DNA of 34,003 bases from an uncultured Bacteroides sp. (GCA_947074205.1 CAMTOQ010000037.1:1-34003), one strand, 5' to 3'. Numbered from the stretch's first letter, positions 6,946-15,783 are shown. Notes: generated by a model from the sequence alone, not told the origin. Numbers and translations are program-made.

Positions 6946-8430
6946 ATGACAATGAAAAGATTGACTATAATAATAGCTACCCTTCTCGCAATGCTAATGA
7001 GGGGAAAGGCACAAGAGAGCAACCGCATCATCACCCTAGATGAAGCTATCACCCTGGCGCGTGTGCAGAGTGTAAATGCAGCTGTGGCCTTGAATGAACT
7101 GAAAACCGCTTATTGGGAGTATCGCACTTTTAAAGCCAACCTGCTGCCCGAAGTCAATTTTGGAGCTGTGGTGCCTAGTTACAATAAGAAGTACAACTCT
7201 TATCAGCAAGAAGATGGTTCGTACACCTTTGTGCGAAGCAATTATATGAATATTAATGGTGAGCTTTCTATCAATCAGAATATATGGTTCACGGGTGGGG
7301 TGATTTCGCTCAATACCTCCTTAGACTTCCTGCGTCAGATGGACAATGGTAAGGGTAATCGGTTTATGACGGTGCCTGTGGCGCTCACCTTGAATCAGCC
7401 CATTCTTGGGGTGAACAATATTAAGTGGGACAGACGCATAGAGCCGGTGCGCTATGCCGAGGCAAAGGCGGCTTTCTTGTCAGCCACCGAAGAAGTGACG
7501 ATGACTACCATCAACTATTTTTTCAATCTGCTACTTGCCAAAGAGAACGTAAATATTGCTGCTCAGAATCTCGACAATGCTACTAAACTATACGACATAG
7601 CCAAGGTGAAGAGGGAAATGGGACAGATCAGCGAGAACGACTTGCTGCAGCTCGAACTGAATAAACTTAATGCACGTTCTACCCTTACCGAGAACGAGAG
7701 TGCGCTAAAGAGCAATATGTTTAAACTCCAATCTTTTTTAGCGTTGGAGGATGATGCGATGCTAGAGCCCGTGGTGCCCGATGCACTACCCAATATGGTG
7801 TTAGACTATAGCAATGTGCTAGATAAAGCATTGACCAATAATAAGTTTGCCCAAAACATACGTCGTCGTCAGTTGGAAGCCGATTACGAGGTGGCTAAGG
7901 CAAAGGGTAATATGCGTCAGATTTCGCTATTTGCACAAGTGGGTTATACGGGTACCGACTCCGATCTAGGGCAAGCTTACAACCGCTTGAAGGATAACCA
8001 AATTGTGGAGATTGGATTCCAGATACCTATTGTGGATTGGGGTAAGCGTCGGGGTAAGGTGAAAGTGGCACAGAGTAACCGCGAAGTCACTGAAAGTCGT
8101 TTGCGCCAAGAGACTATGAACTTCAACCAAAACCTTTTTATCTTGGTGGAGCAGTTTAACAATCAGTTGGCACAACTACAGATAGCCGATAAGGCGGACG
8201 AGATAGCCGAGAAACGCTACAAGACCAACATAGAGACCTTTATGATTGGGAAGATTTCGACCCTCGATCTCAACGACTCGCAGGTGACCAAAGATGAGGC
8301 TAGGCAACGATTGATTACCCAAATGTTCTACTATTGGTATTACTATTATCAGCTAAGAAGTCTCACCCTATGGGATTTCGCAGAAAACACCACCATAAAT
8401 GCCGATTTTGAGCGTATTGTAAAGCAATAA
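6946..8430 (+). CDS. TolC-family outer-membrane efflux protein
   Basis: A 494-aa outer-membrane channel protein of the outer-membrane efflux protein family. In TolC-type exporters the trimer forms the outer-membrane barrel and periplasmic tunnel and docks to an adaptor and an inner-membrane pump. The signal peptide MTMKRLTIIIATLLAMLMRG ends near KAQ. Two long alpha-helical hairpin halves with coiled-coil character follow, e.g. around LYDIAKVKREMGQISENDLL and IAEKRYKTNIETFMIGKIS; these duplicated segments are typical of the family. I start at the ATG at 6946 (MKRL at 6952 is equally possible); the frame opens earlier at a TTG (6874), but that would put a non-signal segment before the signal peptide. 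It is followed at 30 bp by a two-component system. No adaptor or pump gene is adjacent. Confidence 0.92.
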   Translation: MTMKRLTIIIATLLAMLMRGKAQESNRIITLDEAITLARVQSVNAAVALNELKTAYWEYRTFKANLLPEVNFGAVVPSYNKKYNSYQQEDGSYTFVRSNYMNINGELSINQNIWFTGGVISLNTSLDFLRQMDNGKGNRFMTVPVALTLNQPILGVNNIKWDRRIEPVRYAEAKAAFLSATEEVTMTTINYFFNLLLAKENVNIAAQNLDNATKLYDIAKVKREMGQISENDLLQLELNKLNARSTLTENESALKSNMFKLQSFLALEDDAMLEPVVPDALPNMVLDYSNVLDKALTNNKFAQNIRRRQLEADYEVAKAKGNMRQISLFAQVGYTGTDSDLGQAYNRLKDNQIVEIGFQIPIVDWGKRRGKVKVAQSNREVTESRLRQETMNFNQNLFILVEQFNNQLAQLQIADKADEIAEKRYKTNIETFMIGKISTLDLNDSQVTKDEARQRLITQMFYYWYYYYQLRSLTLWDFAENTTINADFERIVKQ

Positions 8431-8445
8431 AGTTAAATATTTGTC

Positions 8446-8453
8446 TATTTTTG
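8446..8453 (+). promoter_or_regulatory. Possible internal -7 box before the response regulator
   Basis: TATTTTTG matches TAnnTTTG and ends 7 nt before the ATG at 8461. If active, it would produce a nearly leaderless message for the regulator-kinase pair, independent of the tolC promoter. No -33 element is visible at the right distance. Confidence 0.25.
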
Positions 8454-8460
8454 CAAAACT

Positions 8461-9816
8461 ATGATACTGATAATCGACGACGATAGCGCTATACGTTCCT
8501 CTCTGAGCTTTATGCTGAAACGTGCCAAATATGATGTGCAAGCGGTAGGTGGCCCGCGCGAAGCCATTGAAGTGGTGCGCAGTGTAGCTCCTTCCTTGAT
8601 CTTGATGGATATGAACTTTACCCTCTCTACCAATGGTGAAGAGGGTTTGACACTTTTGAAACAGGTCAAGATATTCCGACCCGAAGTGCCGGTGATACTA
8701 ATGACGGCATGGGGGAGTATTCAGCTGGCTGTGCAGGGTATGCAAGCCGGTGCCTTCGACTTTATCACTAAGCCGTGGAACAATATGGCACTAATGCAAC
8801 GCATAGAGACTGCTCTGCAACTGACTGCCACGGATAAGAAAGTGCAGGAGGATGGGGAGATAGAGAGTTTCGACCGTAGTCTTATTATAGGAAAGAGCAA
8901 GCCATTGATGGATGTGTTGGCAACTATCAAGCGTATAGCCAAGACCAATGCTTCTGTATTGATTACCGGAGAGAGTGGTACAGGCAAGGAGCTGATAGCC
9001 GAAGCTCTACATCGCAACAGCCCACGTACAAAGAAACCCTTTGTAAAGGTAAATCTGGGCGGTATTTCGCAATCGCTTTTCGAGAGCGAGATGTTTGGCC
9101 ACAAGAAGGGAGCTTTTACCGATGCTTCGTCCGACCGCGTGGGGCGCTTTGAGTTGGCCGATAAGGGAACTATCTTCCTAGACGAAATAGGTGATTTGGA
9201 TTTGAGCTGTCAGGTCAAACTGCTACGTGTGTTGCAAGAACAGACTTTCGAAGTACTCGGTGATAGCAAACCACGCAAGGTCGATATCCGTGTGGTAAGT
9301 GCCACCAATGCCGACTTGCCGCATATGGTAGCTCAACGTATTTTCCGAGAAGATCTATTCTATCGCATCAACCTGATAACTGTTCATCTGCCGGCCTTGC
9401 GTGAGCGTCGCGACGATATTCCATTGCTTGTGCGCTACTTTGCCCGTCGTCAATGTGAGGCCAACGCTATGCCTTATGTCGATTTCGCACCGGATGCCAT
9501 GGCCTACCTCAGTAGCTTGCCCTATCCCGGCAATATTCGTGAGCTGAAGAATCTAGTGGAACGTACGCTTCTTGTGAGCGGTAAAGAGTTGCTAACTGCT
9601 GCTGATTTCAAGGCTCAGACTCTTCAGATAAGCGATGCAAGAAACTCTCAAGCATCTTTTCAAGGCATGACACTGGAGGAGATTGAGAAGCAAACCATCT
9701 TGCAAGCACTGGAGAAATACACCAATAACATATCGCAAGTAGCCAACGCTTTGGGCATTAGTAGAGCCGCCCTCTACCGCCGTTTGGAGAAGTTTGGCAT
9801 ATCTACTAACGAATAA
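8461..9816 (+). CDS. Sigma-54-dependent response regulator (NtrC/AtoC type)
   Basis: A 451-aa transcription activator in three parts. The receiver domain (1-~115) has the acidic pocket D6/D7, phospho-acceptor D50 in LILMDMNF, T82 and K104. The AAA+ sigma-54 interaction domain (~140-375) has Walker A GESGTGKE (170-177), the sigma-54 contact loop GAFTDA (217-222, where the common sequence is GAFTGA), Walker B FLDEIGD (D241/E242) and the arginine motif FREDLFYRIN. The Fis-type helix-turn-helix (~410-450) ends NNISQVANALGISRAALYRR. It should activate sigma-54 promoters when phosphorylated by the kinase encoded 19 bp downstream; the tolC promoter candidate at 6910 is the obvious target. The phosphosite and ATPase residues are intact. 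Confidence 0.96.
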   Translation: MILIIDDDSAIRSSLSFMLKRAKYDVQAVGGPREAIEVVRSVAPSLILMDMNFTLSTNGEEGLTLLKQVKIFRPEVPVILMTAWGSIQLAVQGMQAGAFDFITKPWNNMALMQRIETALQLTATDKKVQEDGEIESFDRSLIIGKSKPLMDVLATIKRIAKTNASVLITGESGTGKELIAEALHRNSPRTKKPFVKVNLGGISQSLFESEMFGHKKGAFTDASSDRVGRFELADKGTIFLDEIGDLDLSCQVKLLRVLQEQTFEVLGDSKPRKVDIRVVSATNADLPHMVAQRIFREDLFYRINLITVHLPALRERRDDIPLLVRYFARRQCEANAMPYVDFAPDAMAYLSSLPYPGNIRELKNLVERTLLVSGKELLTAADFKAQTLQISDARNSQASFQGMTLEEIEKQTILQALEKYTNNISQVANALGISRAALYRRLEKFGISTNE

Positions 9817-9835
9817 CTAGTCCACTCGAAAACCG

Positions 9836-11134
9836 ATGAAACTTAAATTCTACTTCCTATTATTAGCACTACTCATTCTTGCTGTATGGGGAGTACTGTT
9901 TGTTATCACCATCGAGCAACGAGGTACCCTCTTCTATATCACCGAAGGGCTGCTCACCTTGAGTCTATTCTTCCTGCTCTTCTTTTATCGCAAAGTGTTG
10001 AAGCCTATGGAAAGTATAGGCAACGGTATGGAGTTGCTTCGTGAGCAAGACTTTAGTAGTCGTCTCACCAAAGTGGGGCAGATTGAGGCCGACCGCATCA
10101 TCACCATCTTTAATCGTATGATGGATCAGCTGAAAGAAGAACGCTTGCGCCTACGCGAGCAGAATCATTTTCTCGATCTGCTAGTCAGTGCCTCACCAAT
10201 GGGTGTCATTATTCTTACCTTTGATGGAGAGGTGTCACTCATCAACAAGGCAGCACTCCGCTTTTTGGGAGTAGCAACCGAAGCAGAAGTCAAGGGATTA
10301 ACTTTCGATAAAATCGCCACTCCACTAGCCGAAGAGATTGCACGAATCCCTAAAAATACTACCTATACAGTCCGTCTAAGCGATGCGATGATCTATCGTT
10401 GCTCGCGTTTATCTTTTGTAGATCGTGGATTTGCCCATCCGTTTATCTTAATAGAAAGTTTAACATCCGAAGTAGTAAAAGCCGAGAAGGTGGCCTACGA
10501 GAAGGTGATACGCATGATTGCCCACGAGGTAAACAATACGGTAGCTGGACTGACATCTACCTTGGATAGTGTAGACACTGCCCTTGAAACAATGGAGGAA
10601 ACAGAAGAGATTCGAGAAGTAATGAAGGTTTGTGTGGAACGCTCCTACAGCATGAGCACCTTTATTACCAACTTCGCTAATGTGGTGAAGATACCGGAAG
10701 CTCAACTTGATCTCACGCCCATCAATCAACCCGTCAATGCTTGCAAAACCTTTATGGAAGGTCTTTGCCTTACTAAGGGTGTCAATCTTCATATCGAACT
10801 TGCTGAAGAGAATCCATTGGTTAAGATGGATGCTTTGCTTTTCGAGCAAGTGTTAATCAATATCATTAAGAATGCGGTAGAGAGCACTAGCACAGGAGGT
10901 CATGTCACTATTTGTACCGCTGCCGATGCTGCTATTGAAGTGATAGATGATGGAGTAGGGATTGATAAAGAGGTAGAGGCAAAACTCTTCTCGCCTTTCT
11001 TCTCGACTAAACCCAACGGCCAAGGTATAGGGCTACTGTTTACTCGCGAAGTGCTCAATGCACACCATTGTACCTTCTCTTTGCGTACCTATGCTGATGG
11101 TTTAACTCGCTTTAAAATAGCGTTTAAACAGTGA
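9836..11134 (+). CDS. PAS-containing sensor histidine kinase
   Basis: A 432-aa membrane kinase, cognate to the upstream NtrC-type regulator by position. Two membrane helices (~5-26 and ~36-52) are separated by a loop of only about ten residues, so there is no real periplasmic sensor domain. A HAMP-like linker (~53-105), a PAS-like domain (~110-210, FLDLLVSASPMGVIILTFDG) and the phosphorylation helix IAHEVNNTVAGL with H230 follow. The ATPase domain has the N box INIIKNAVES, the G1 box DDGVGID and the G2 box GQGIGL. The HEVNN form of the H box matches NtrB-like kinases that pair with sigma-54 activators. The signal is probably sensed in the membrane or by the cytoplasmic PAS domain. The gene ends 10 nt before the hairpin shared with sdaA. 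Confidence 0.93.
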   Translation: MKLKFYFLLLALLILAVWGVLFVITIEQRGTLFYITEGLLTLSLFFLLFFYRKVLKPMESIGNGMELLREQDFSSRLTKVGQIEADRIITIFNRMMDQLKEERLRLREQNHFLDLLVSASPMGVIILTFDGEVSLINKAALRFLGVATEAEVKGLTFDKIATPLAEEIARIPKNTTYTVRLSDAMIYRCSRLSFVDRGFAHPFILIESLTSEVVKAEKVAYEKVIRMIAHEVNNTVAGLTSTLDSVDTALETMEETEEIREVMKVCVERSYSMSTFITNFANVVKIPEAQLDLTPINQPVNACKTFMEGLCLTKGVNLHIELAEENPLVKMDALLFEQVLINIIKNAVESTSTGGHVTICTAADAAIEVIDDGVGIDKEVEAKLFSPFFSTKPNGQGIGLLFTREVLNAHHCTFSLRTYADGLTRFKIAFKQ

Positions 11135-11143
11135 TTAAATAGC

Positions 11144-11177
11144 AAATAAAAAAGAGGCAAATATGACTTCGCCTCTT
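11144..11177 (-). terminator. Terminator of sdaA
   Basis: A 7-bp stem (AAGAGGC 11152-11158 / GCCTCTT 11171-11177) is followed on the minus strand by TTTTTATTT. It begins 11 nt after the sdaA stop and also lies just past the convergent histidine kinase gene. Confidence 0.75.
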
Positions 11178-11188
11178 CTATGATAGTA

Positions 11189-12397
11189 TTACATTTGCTT
11201 ATAATCCTTTGCCAATCCACCTTCGCTCGTCTCCTTGTAGAGCGATGGAAGATCGTGGCCGGTCTGCTTCATCACTTCCACAACTTTGTCGAACGATACA
11301 CGGTGAATGCCGTCGCTGAACGAGGCAAATATATTGGCATCCAAAGCACGAGCAGCCGCATAAGCATTGCGTTCGATGCAAGGAATCTGTACCAATCCGC
11401 AAACGGGGTCGCAAGTCATGCCTAAGTGGTGTTCTAAGCCCATTTCGGCGGCATATTCTATCTGTGCCGGGCTACCTCCAAAGAGTTGGCTAGCAGCCGC
11501 CGAAGCCATGGCACAAGCAACGCCCACCTCGCCTTGACAGCCTACTTCTGCCCCCGAAATAGAGGCATTGTGCTTCACTATATTTCCTACTAATCCGGCG
11601 GTTGCCAATGCTCTAAGCATACGAATTTCACTGATGCCGCGGCTTTTATAGAGATGGTAAAGCACAGCCGGAACAACGCCACACGCACCGCAAGTAGGAG
11701 CTGTGACAATCTTGCCGCCAGAAGCATTTTCTTCACTTACAGCTAGTGCATACGAAAATACAAGTCCTCGCGATTGCAAAGCCTCTTTATAGTCCGATGC
11801 TCGTATGAAATAGCTAGAAGCTTTTCGCCTTAGATTTAGCGGCCCGGGCAACACACCCTCAGCGTCAAGCCCTCTTTTAATGGCCGCTTTCATCGTGTTC
11901 CATACCTCAGCTAGGTAGTCCCAAATGTCGTCATTCTCGCATTCTTTTACATATTCCCAATAAGTTTTGCCCGTCCTCTCGCACCACTCTAATATATCTG
12001 TCATATTGCCCATTGTGTAGACCTCGGGCGATTCAATAGTAGATTCTTCTCTGTTCTCGGCAAGTGCTCCGCCACCAACGCTATAAACTGTCCAATTCTC
12101 TACCAAACGATCTTTCTCATCGAAAGCGGCAAAAGTCATGGCATTGGGGTGAAAGGGGAGAAAAACCTTTGGTTGCCACACAATCTCTACCGGTGCAGCG
12201 GGTTGGAGTGTATCGATGATGGCAACATCTGTCATGTGCCCTTTGCCCGTTGCAGCAAGGCTACCATAAAGTGTCACCTTGAAGCGGGTTGCTTCTGGGT
12301 GGCGCGCCAAAAACTCTTCTGCGGCTTTGCGTGGACCCATGGTGTGACTACTCGATGGCCCTGTGCCAATACGATATAACTCCTTAATCGATTTCAT
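11189..12397 (-). CDS. sdaA: L-serine dehydratase, single-chain iron-sulfur type
   Basis: Deaminates L-serine to pyruvate and ammonia with a [4Fe-4S] cluster. In this 402-aa protein the beta and alpha parts are fused in one chain. The N-terminal part begins IKELYRIGTGPSSSHTMGPR, the phosphate-loop-like SSSHTMGP being typical. The alpha part carries SGGKIVTAPTCGACGVVPA, ISGAEVGCQGEVGVAC (C287) and GMTCDPVCGLVQIPCIERNA (C329, C340), where the cluster ligands lie. The C-terminus ends ETSEGGLAKDYKQM and has no cysteine, unlike type 2 enzymes with a C-terminal Cys tail; C236, C239 and C333 are extra. It lies 33 bp downstream of corA on the same strand and may be co-transcribed with it; a clear terminator follows. 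Confidence 0.95.
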   Translation of the reverse strand: MKSIKELYRIGTGPSSSHTMGPRKAAEEFLARHPEATRFKVTLYGSLAATGKGHMTDVAIIDTLQPAAPVEIVWQPKVFLPFHPNAMTFAAFDEKDRLVENWTVYSVGGGALAENREESTIESPEVYTMGNMTDILEWCERTGKTYWEYVKECENDDIWDYLAEVWNTMKAAIKRGLDAEGVLPGPLNLRRKASSYFIRASDYKEALQSRGLVFSYALAVSEENASGGKIVTAPTCGACGVVPAVLYHLYKSRGISEIRMLRALATAGLVGNIVKHNASISGAEVGCQGEVGVACAMASAAASQLFGGSPAQIEYAAEMGLEHHLGMTCDPVCGLVQIPCIERNAYAAARALDANIFASFSDGIHRVSFDKVVEVMKQTGHDLPSLYKETSEGGLAKDYKQM

Positions 12398-12430
12398 ACG
12401 TTTTCTATATTTATATTGTATCTGTAATGT

Positions 12431-13501
12431 CTATAACCACTTCTTGCGCTTCAAGTAAATGCTAATAAGAACCGCTGTGATTATCATGATGGACCAAGCT
12501 AGGAAATAACCATATTTCCAGTTTAATTCCGGCATAATTGCGAAGTTCATACCCCATATTCCAACAAGAAAGGTCAAAGGTATGAAAATAGTAGATACCA
12601 CGGTAAGTCGTTTCATAATTTCGTTTCTACGAATATCGTTGTTAGATATATATAGGTCGACTAATGACGAAAGAGTTTCACGGCAAATCTCCATCGTTTG
12701 AAGCACAAACTGTAAATGGTCGTTCACATCATTGTAGAAAGCTTTGTTCGACCTATAAATTAGTGAGTTTTCGCTTCGTAGAAGTTTTGAGAACTGTTCC
12801 TTAAGTGGCATCACCCCTTTTTTAACTGTCATATATTGTCGCCTTAACCCCTGTATCTGAATGCCAATATCCTGATTGTTGCTAAGTGTCAACAGTTCAT
12901 CTTCTAACTCCTCCAATTGGTCCTCAATATTATTGACGATGGTGATATAGTTGCTCATAATACCACTCAATAGCACGCTGAGGAGATAGTCGCTCGTTCT
13001 AGTGCGAATCTTCAACACATCGCGCTTGATGGCTTTCTCCACGCCACAGAAGAATTCTGTTTCTTCTTCTAGGAAGGTTAGTACAAAGTTTTTGCCCAGA
13101 ATGATGCAGATTTGTTGCTGCTCTAGTTCGATAATCTCTAACTCCTCATCTGCTGTTTTACGTGTGAAGAGTTTGATGATGATAACTGTGTAGTCATCAT
13201 GTACCTCAATCTTTGTGGGTTGGTTGGGGTCGAGAATATCTTGCACCACGAGAAATTCCACCTTAAAGTAGTTGCAAATCTCTCGTATCATCTCTGTATC
13301 TTTCATCCCGTGTACTTGCAGCCAATTCACCTTGTTGGCATTCAAATATTGGCTAATGTTGATAAAGTTCTTCGAACTGTGGTTTTCTTCTCCTTGTGCG
13401 TTGTAGGTGCAGAGGTGAAGATGAGTTGGTGTATCACTTTCGCCGGTATAAATTAGTCTATCACTTAACAGACTGCTATTATCTAAGTCTATATTTTCCA
13501 T
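12431..13501 (-). CDS. corA: CorA-family magnesium/cobalt transporter
   Basis: A 356-aa inner-membrane divalent-cation channel. The long N-terminal cytoplasmic part (~1-290) forms the alpha/beta plus helical funnel, with the helix ending NNDIRRNEIMKRLTVVST. The first membrane helix ends in the selectivity signature GMN (317-319, GIWGMNFAIMPEL), followed by an acidic/aromatic loop, the second helix (~333-350) and the basic tail KRKKWL typical of CorA. The length is close to the family norm. The region upstream (13502-13599) is a short spacer, with the dedA hairpin beyond it. No Mg2+-responsive leader was recognised. Confidence 0.94.
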   Translation of the reverse strand: MENIDLDNSSLLSDRLIYTGESDTPTHLHLCTYNAQGEENHSSKNFINISQYLNANKVNWLQVHGMKDTEMIREICNYFKVEFLVVQDILDPNQPTKIEVHDDYTVIIIKLFTRKTADEELEIIELEQQQICIILGKNFVLTFLEEETEFFCGVEKAIKRDVLKIRTRTSDYLLSVLLSGIMSNYITIVNNIEDQLEELEDELLTLSNNQDIGIQIQGLRRQYMTVKKGVMPLKEQFSKLLRSENSLIYRSNKAFYNDVNDHLQFVLQTMEICRETLSSLVDLYISNNDIRRNEIMKRLTVVSTIFIPLTFLVGIWGMNFAIMPELNWKYGYFLAWSIMIITAVLISIYLKRKKWL

Positions 13502-13599
13502 GTACCGAGAGTTTGGGGTCTATATTATTTAAGTTAAAACAACATTACGCCTCCCTTTGTTCTTTTTGGGTATTTCTTATGCCGCTTGACGGTACGACA

Positions 13600-13636
13600 A
13601 AGCCCGATATAGTGCTTATGACTATACCGGGCTTTA
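13600..13636 (-). terminator. Hairpin after the DedA gene
   Basis: A 15-bp stem (13600-13614 with 13622-13636, one A-C/G-U position) has a 7-nt loop. It begins 20 nt beyond the dedA stop on the minus strand, but no long T-run follows, so it may also act in mRNA 3'-end stability. Confidence 0.65.
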
Positions 13637-13656
13637 CTAATAGTTTATTTAATCTC

Positions 13657-14316
13657 TTAAGCCTCTTTGTTATTTTTAGACTTCTTTGCTGTTCCCTTAT
13701 AAACAAGGATGGCAATAACCACTAGTACTACTGCGCAGATCACAAGGCTAACCTCGCGGCTATAGGTAGTAACGGTAGCAATGAGTTGTTCTTCCGACTC
13801 GATTCCGGGAACCTTAGACATATAGTAACCCAAAGCAGCAAGGATACTGTTCCAGATGCCTGCACCGATTGTAGTATAGAGCAAGAAAGTAGACACCTTC
13901 ATGCGGGCCAAACCTGCAGGAATTGAGATAAGCTGACGCACTGCAGGAATCAAACGTCCGACAAATGTAGAGATTGCACCGTTCTTGTCGAAGTAAGCCT
14001 CTGCATTTTGCACCTTCTTCTCATCGATAAGACACATGTGGCCAAAACGGCTATTGGCAAACTTATAGATGATGGGACGTCCCAACCAACGAGCCAAGAA
14101 GTAGTTGATTAGCGCACCAAGGTCTGCTCCGATTGTTGCAAACAATACCACTAAGAAGACATTCATCTCATGATTAGTAGCAGCTTTCCAAGCAGCAGGA
14201 GGTACAACCACTTCTGAAGGGAAGGGGATAAATGAGCTTTCAATAGTCATTAGGATCGTAATGGTCCAGTAGTTAAGGTGTTCTAGGCACCATTGAATAA
14301 AAGTAACAGATTCCAT
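13657..14316 (-). CDS. DedA family membrane protein
   Basis: A 219-aa polytopic inner-membrane protein of the DedA/SNARE-associated family. Members are linked to lipid-carrier flipping (undecaprenyl-phosphate), membrane homeostasis and drug tolerance. It shows the family motifs ESSFIPFPSEVVVPPAA near the N-terminus (the E-x-x-x-P-x-P-x-E element) and FVGRLIPAVRQLISIPAG (the G/F-x-G-R...P...R element), followed by hydrophobic helices to a basic tail (KKSKNNKEA). The arginines and acids thought to drive proton-coupled transport are present. It starts 24 bp after the TPR gene, so the two probably share a transcript, and ends at a hairpin. Which lipid it moves cannot be read from the sequence. 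Confidence 0.92.
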   Translation of the reverse strand: MESVTFIQWCLEHLNYWTITILMTIESSFIPFPSEVVVPPAAWKAATNHEMNVFLVVLFATIGADLGALINYFLARWLGRPIIYKFANSRFGHMCLIDEKKVQNAEAYFDKNGAISTFVGRLIPAVRQLISIPAGLARMKVSTFLLYTTIGAGIWNSILAALGYYMSKVPGIESEEQLIATVTTYSREVSLVICAVVLVVIAILVYKGTAKKSKNNKEA

Positions 14317-14340
14317 GGAAGGTGTTAGTTATAAGTAGAT

Positions 14341-15783
14341 TTATAAAATTGATAAACGTTTTCTGACCTCTTCAATAAAGTCTTGATAGTCTTTTAATGA
14401 CTCTGGATCTTCATCTTCAAGGATGGAAGCAGGCAGAGCGGCAAGGCTATCAATAGGGAAGGGGTGTTCCAATCTTTCATTGTATTTGCAAAAGGCATCA
14501 GCATCGAAGAATATCATGCTCACGGTTGTAAGGCGTTGACACAGACCTGCATATTCAGGTTCCATTTCGAAGGCTTTTTCGAAAAGCAAACGAGCATACT
14601 CGTAGTATTGGTAATCGAATGCGTAGTCTCCAATCTGGATATAGGCTTCTATAGAGTTGTCGATCTCGAGGCCTCTCTCGAATGCTTGTTTTGCACTATC
14701 TGTATCGCCTTTGGCCATGTTAGTTAAGCCTACGATGATAAAGGTATGAGCACTATGGGGCTCTAACTTCATGCTTCGTTGACACATCACTTCGGCTTTC
14801 TCTAGGTCGTTTACCTTACAATAGCACAAGGCCAAATTGGAGTAGATGCCCGAATAGAGAATCTCCGGATCTTCTTCGCAAGTGATAGTGTTGAGCGCTT
14901 TTTCGAGATAGTTTACACCCTCTTGCCATTTTTGCTCGTTTACAAATGAAAGTCCCAAAAATACGTAGGCAAAGTAAGGCGCAATGCCGTTGTAGGCAAT
15001 AGCTTTCTCGTAGAGCTGAGTAGCTTCCTCGATATTGTTGAGTTGAATTTGAGTGTTGGCTCTTACACAATAGGCCTCGCCATAGGTGTCATCTATTGTT
15101 AAAGCAAAGTCGGTGGCATCGAGTGCTTCGGAGTAATCTTCTTTCAAGAAGTGACACTTAGCTATCTCTGTCCAAAACTTAGCGCTATAGGGATCACCGT
15201 CTAGTAGCTTATTGTATAGTTCGATGGCCTTGTCTGCATCTTTATCGCTAAAGGAGTAGCAGTAGGCTAGGGATTCTGTCAACAGTCTACTTTCGCCAAA
15301 CTCTGCAATAGTTTTTTGTACCCAATCAATGCAGTATTGTGGGAATCCCATCTCAAGGTAAAGTCGGATGATACATGATACTACATCTTCCTCGGGTTTG
15401 CCTTCGAACTGTATAGAGTTGATTACAGTATTGGCTGCACCTAGCTTACCTTCGTTTAGAAGAATCTCGGCTTGAAACAACTTCACCTCGGTAAGGTCGG
15501 GTTCAGCAATCTCTTCGATTACTTCTTTGGCCTTATCGTAGTTCCGGCTGTCCAGGTAGAGAAGGGCATGCTCTAGTAAGATTTTTGTATTGTTGGGATG
15601 AAGTTGCAAACCATATTGGATGGCTTGTAGTGCTTCCTCATATTTCTCTTCGTTGATGTACCAGTTTGCAATATCTGCAAATTGGTCGGCATCCATATAG
15701 ATGCTTTTACCTTCGGCTTGAGCAGCTTCGAAGCTTTTTAGTAGCTCTTCTAGCTCTGTCATGTATTCGTTGTCACTATTCAT
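14341..15783 (-). CDS. Tetratricopeptide-repeat protein
   Basis: A 480-aa acidic protein with no signal peptide or membrane helix. Nearly the whole chain is helical TPR-type repeats; examples are YINEEKYEEALQAIQYGLQL (~52-71), YSEALDATDFALTIDDTYGE and GDTDSAKQAFERGLEIDNSI, with the usual small/aromatic positions (W/Y, A, Y, A, P-like ends). I count roughly ten or more repeat units. TPR arrays are protein-binding scaffolds; nothing here shows the partner. It lies between glnS and dedA on the same strand, with a hairpin in the gap after glnS, so it may start its own transcript with dedA. It is a conserved-hypothetical type protein and the role is unknown. Confidence 0.88.
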   Translation of the reverse strand: MNSDNEYMTELEELLKSFEAAQAEGKSIYMDADQFADIANWYINEEKYEEALQAIQYGLQLHPNNTKILLEHALLYLDSRNYDKAKEVIEEIAEPDLTEVKLFQAEILLNEGKLGAANTVINSIQFEGKPEEDVVSCIIRLYLEMGFPQYCIDWVQKTIAEFGESRLLTESLAYCYSFSDKDADKAIELYNKLLDGDPYSAKFWTEIAKCHFLKEDYSEALDATDFALTIDDTYGEAYCVRANTQIQLNNIEEATQLYEKAIAYNGIAPYFAYVFLGLSFVNEQKWQEGVNYLEKALNTITCEEDPEILYSGIYSNLALCYCKVNDLEKAEVMCQRSMKLEPHSAHTFIIVGLTNMAKGDTDSAKQAFERGLEIDNSIEAYIQIGDYAFDYQYYEYARLLFEKAFEMEPEYAGLCQRLTTVSMIFFDADAFCKYNERLEHPFPIDSLAALPASILEDEDPESLKDYQDFIEEVRKRLSIL

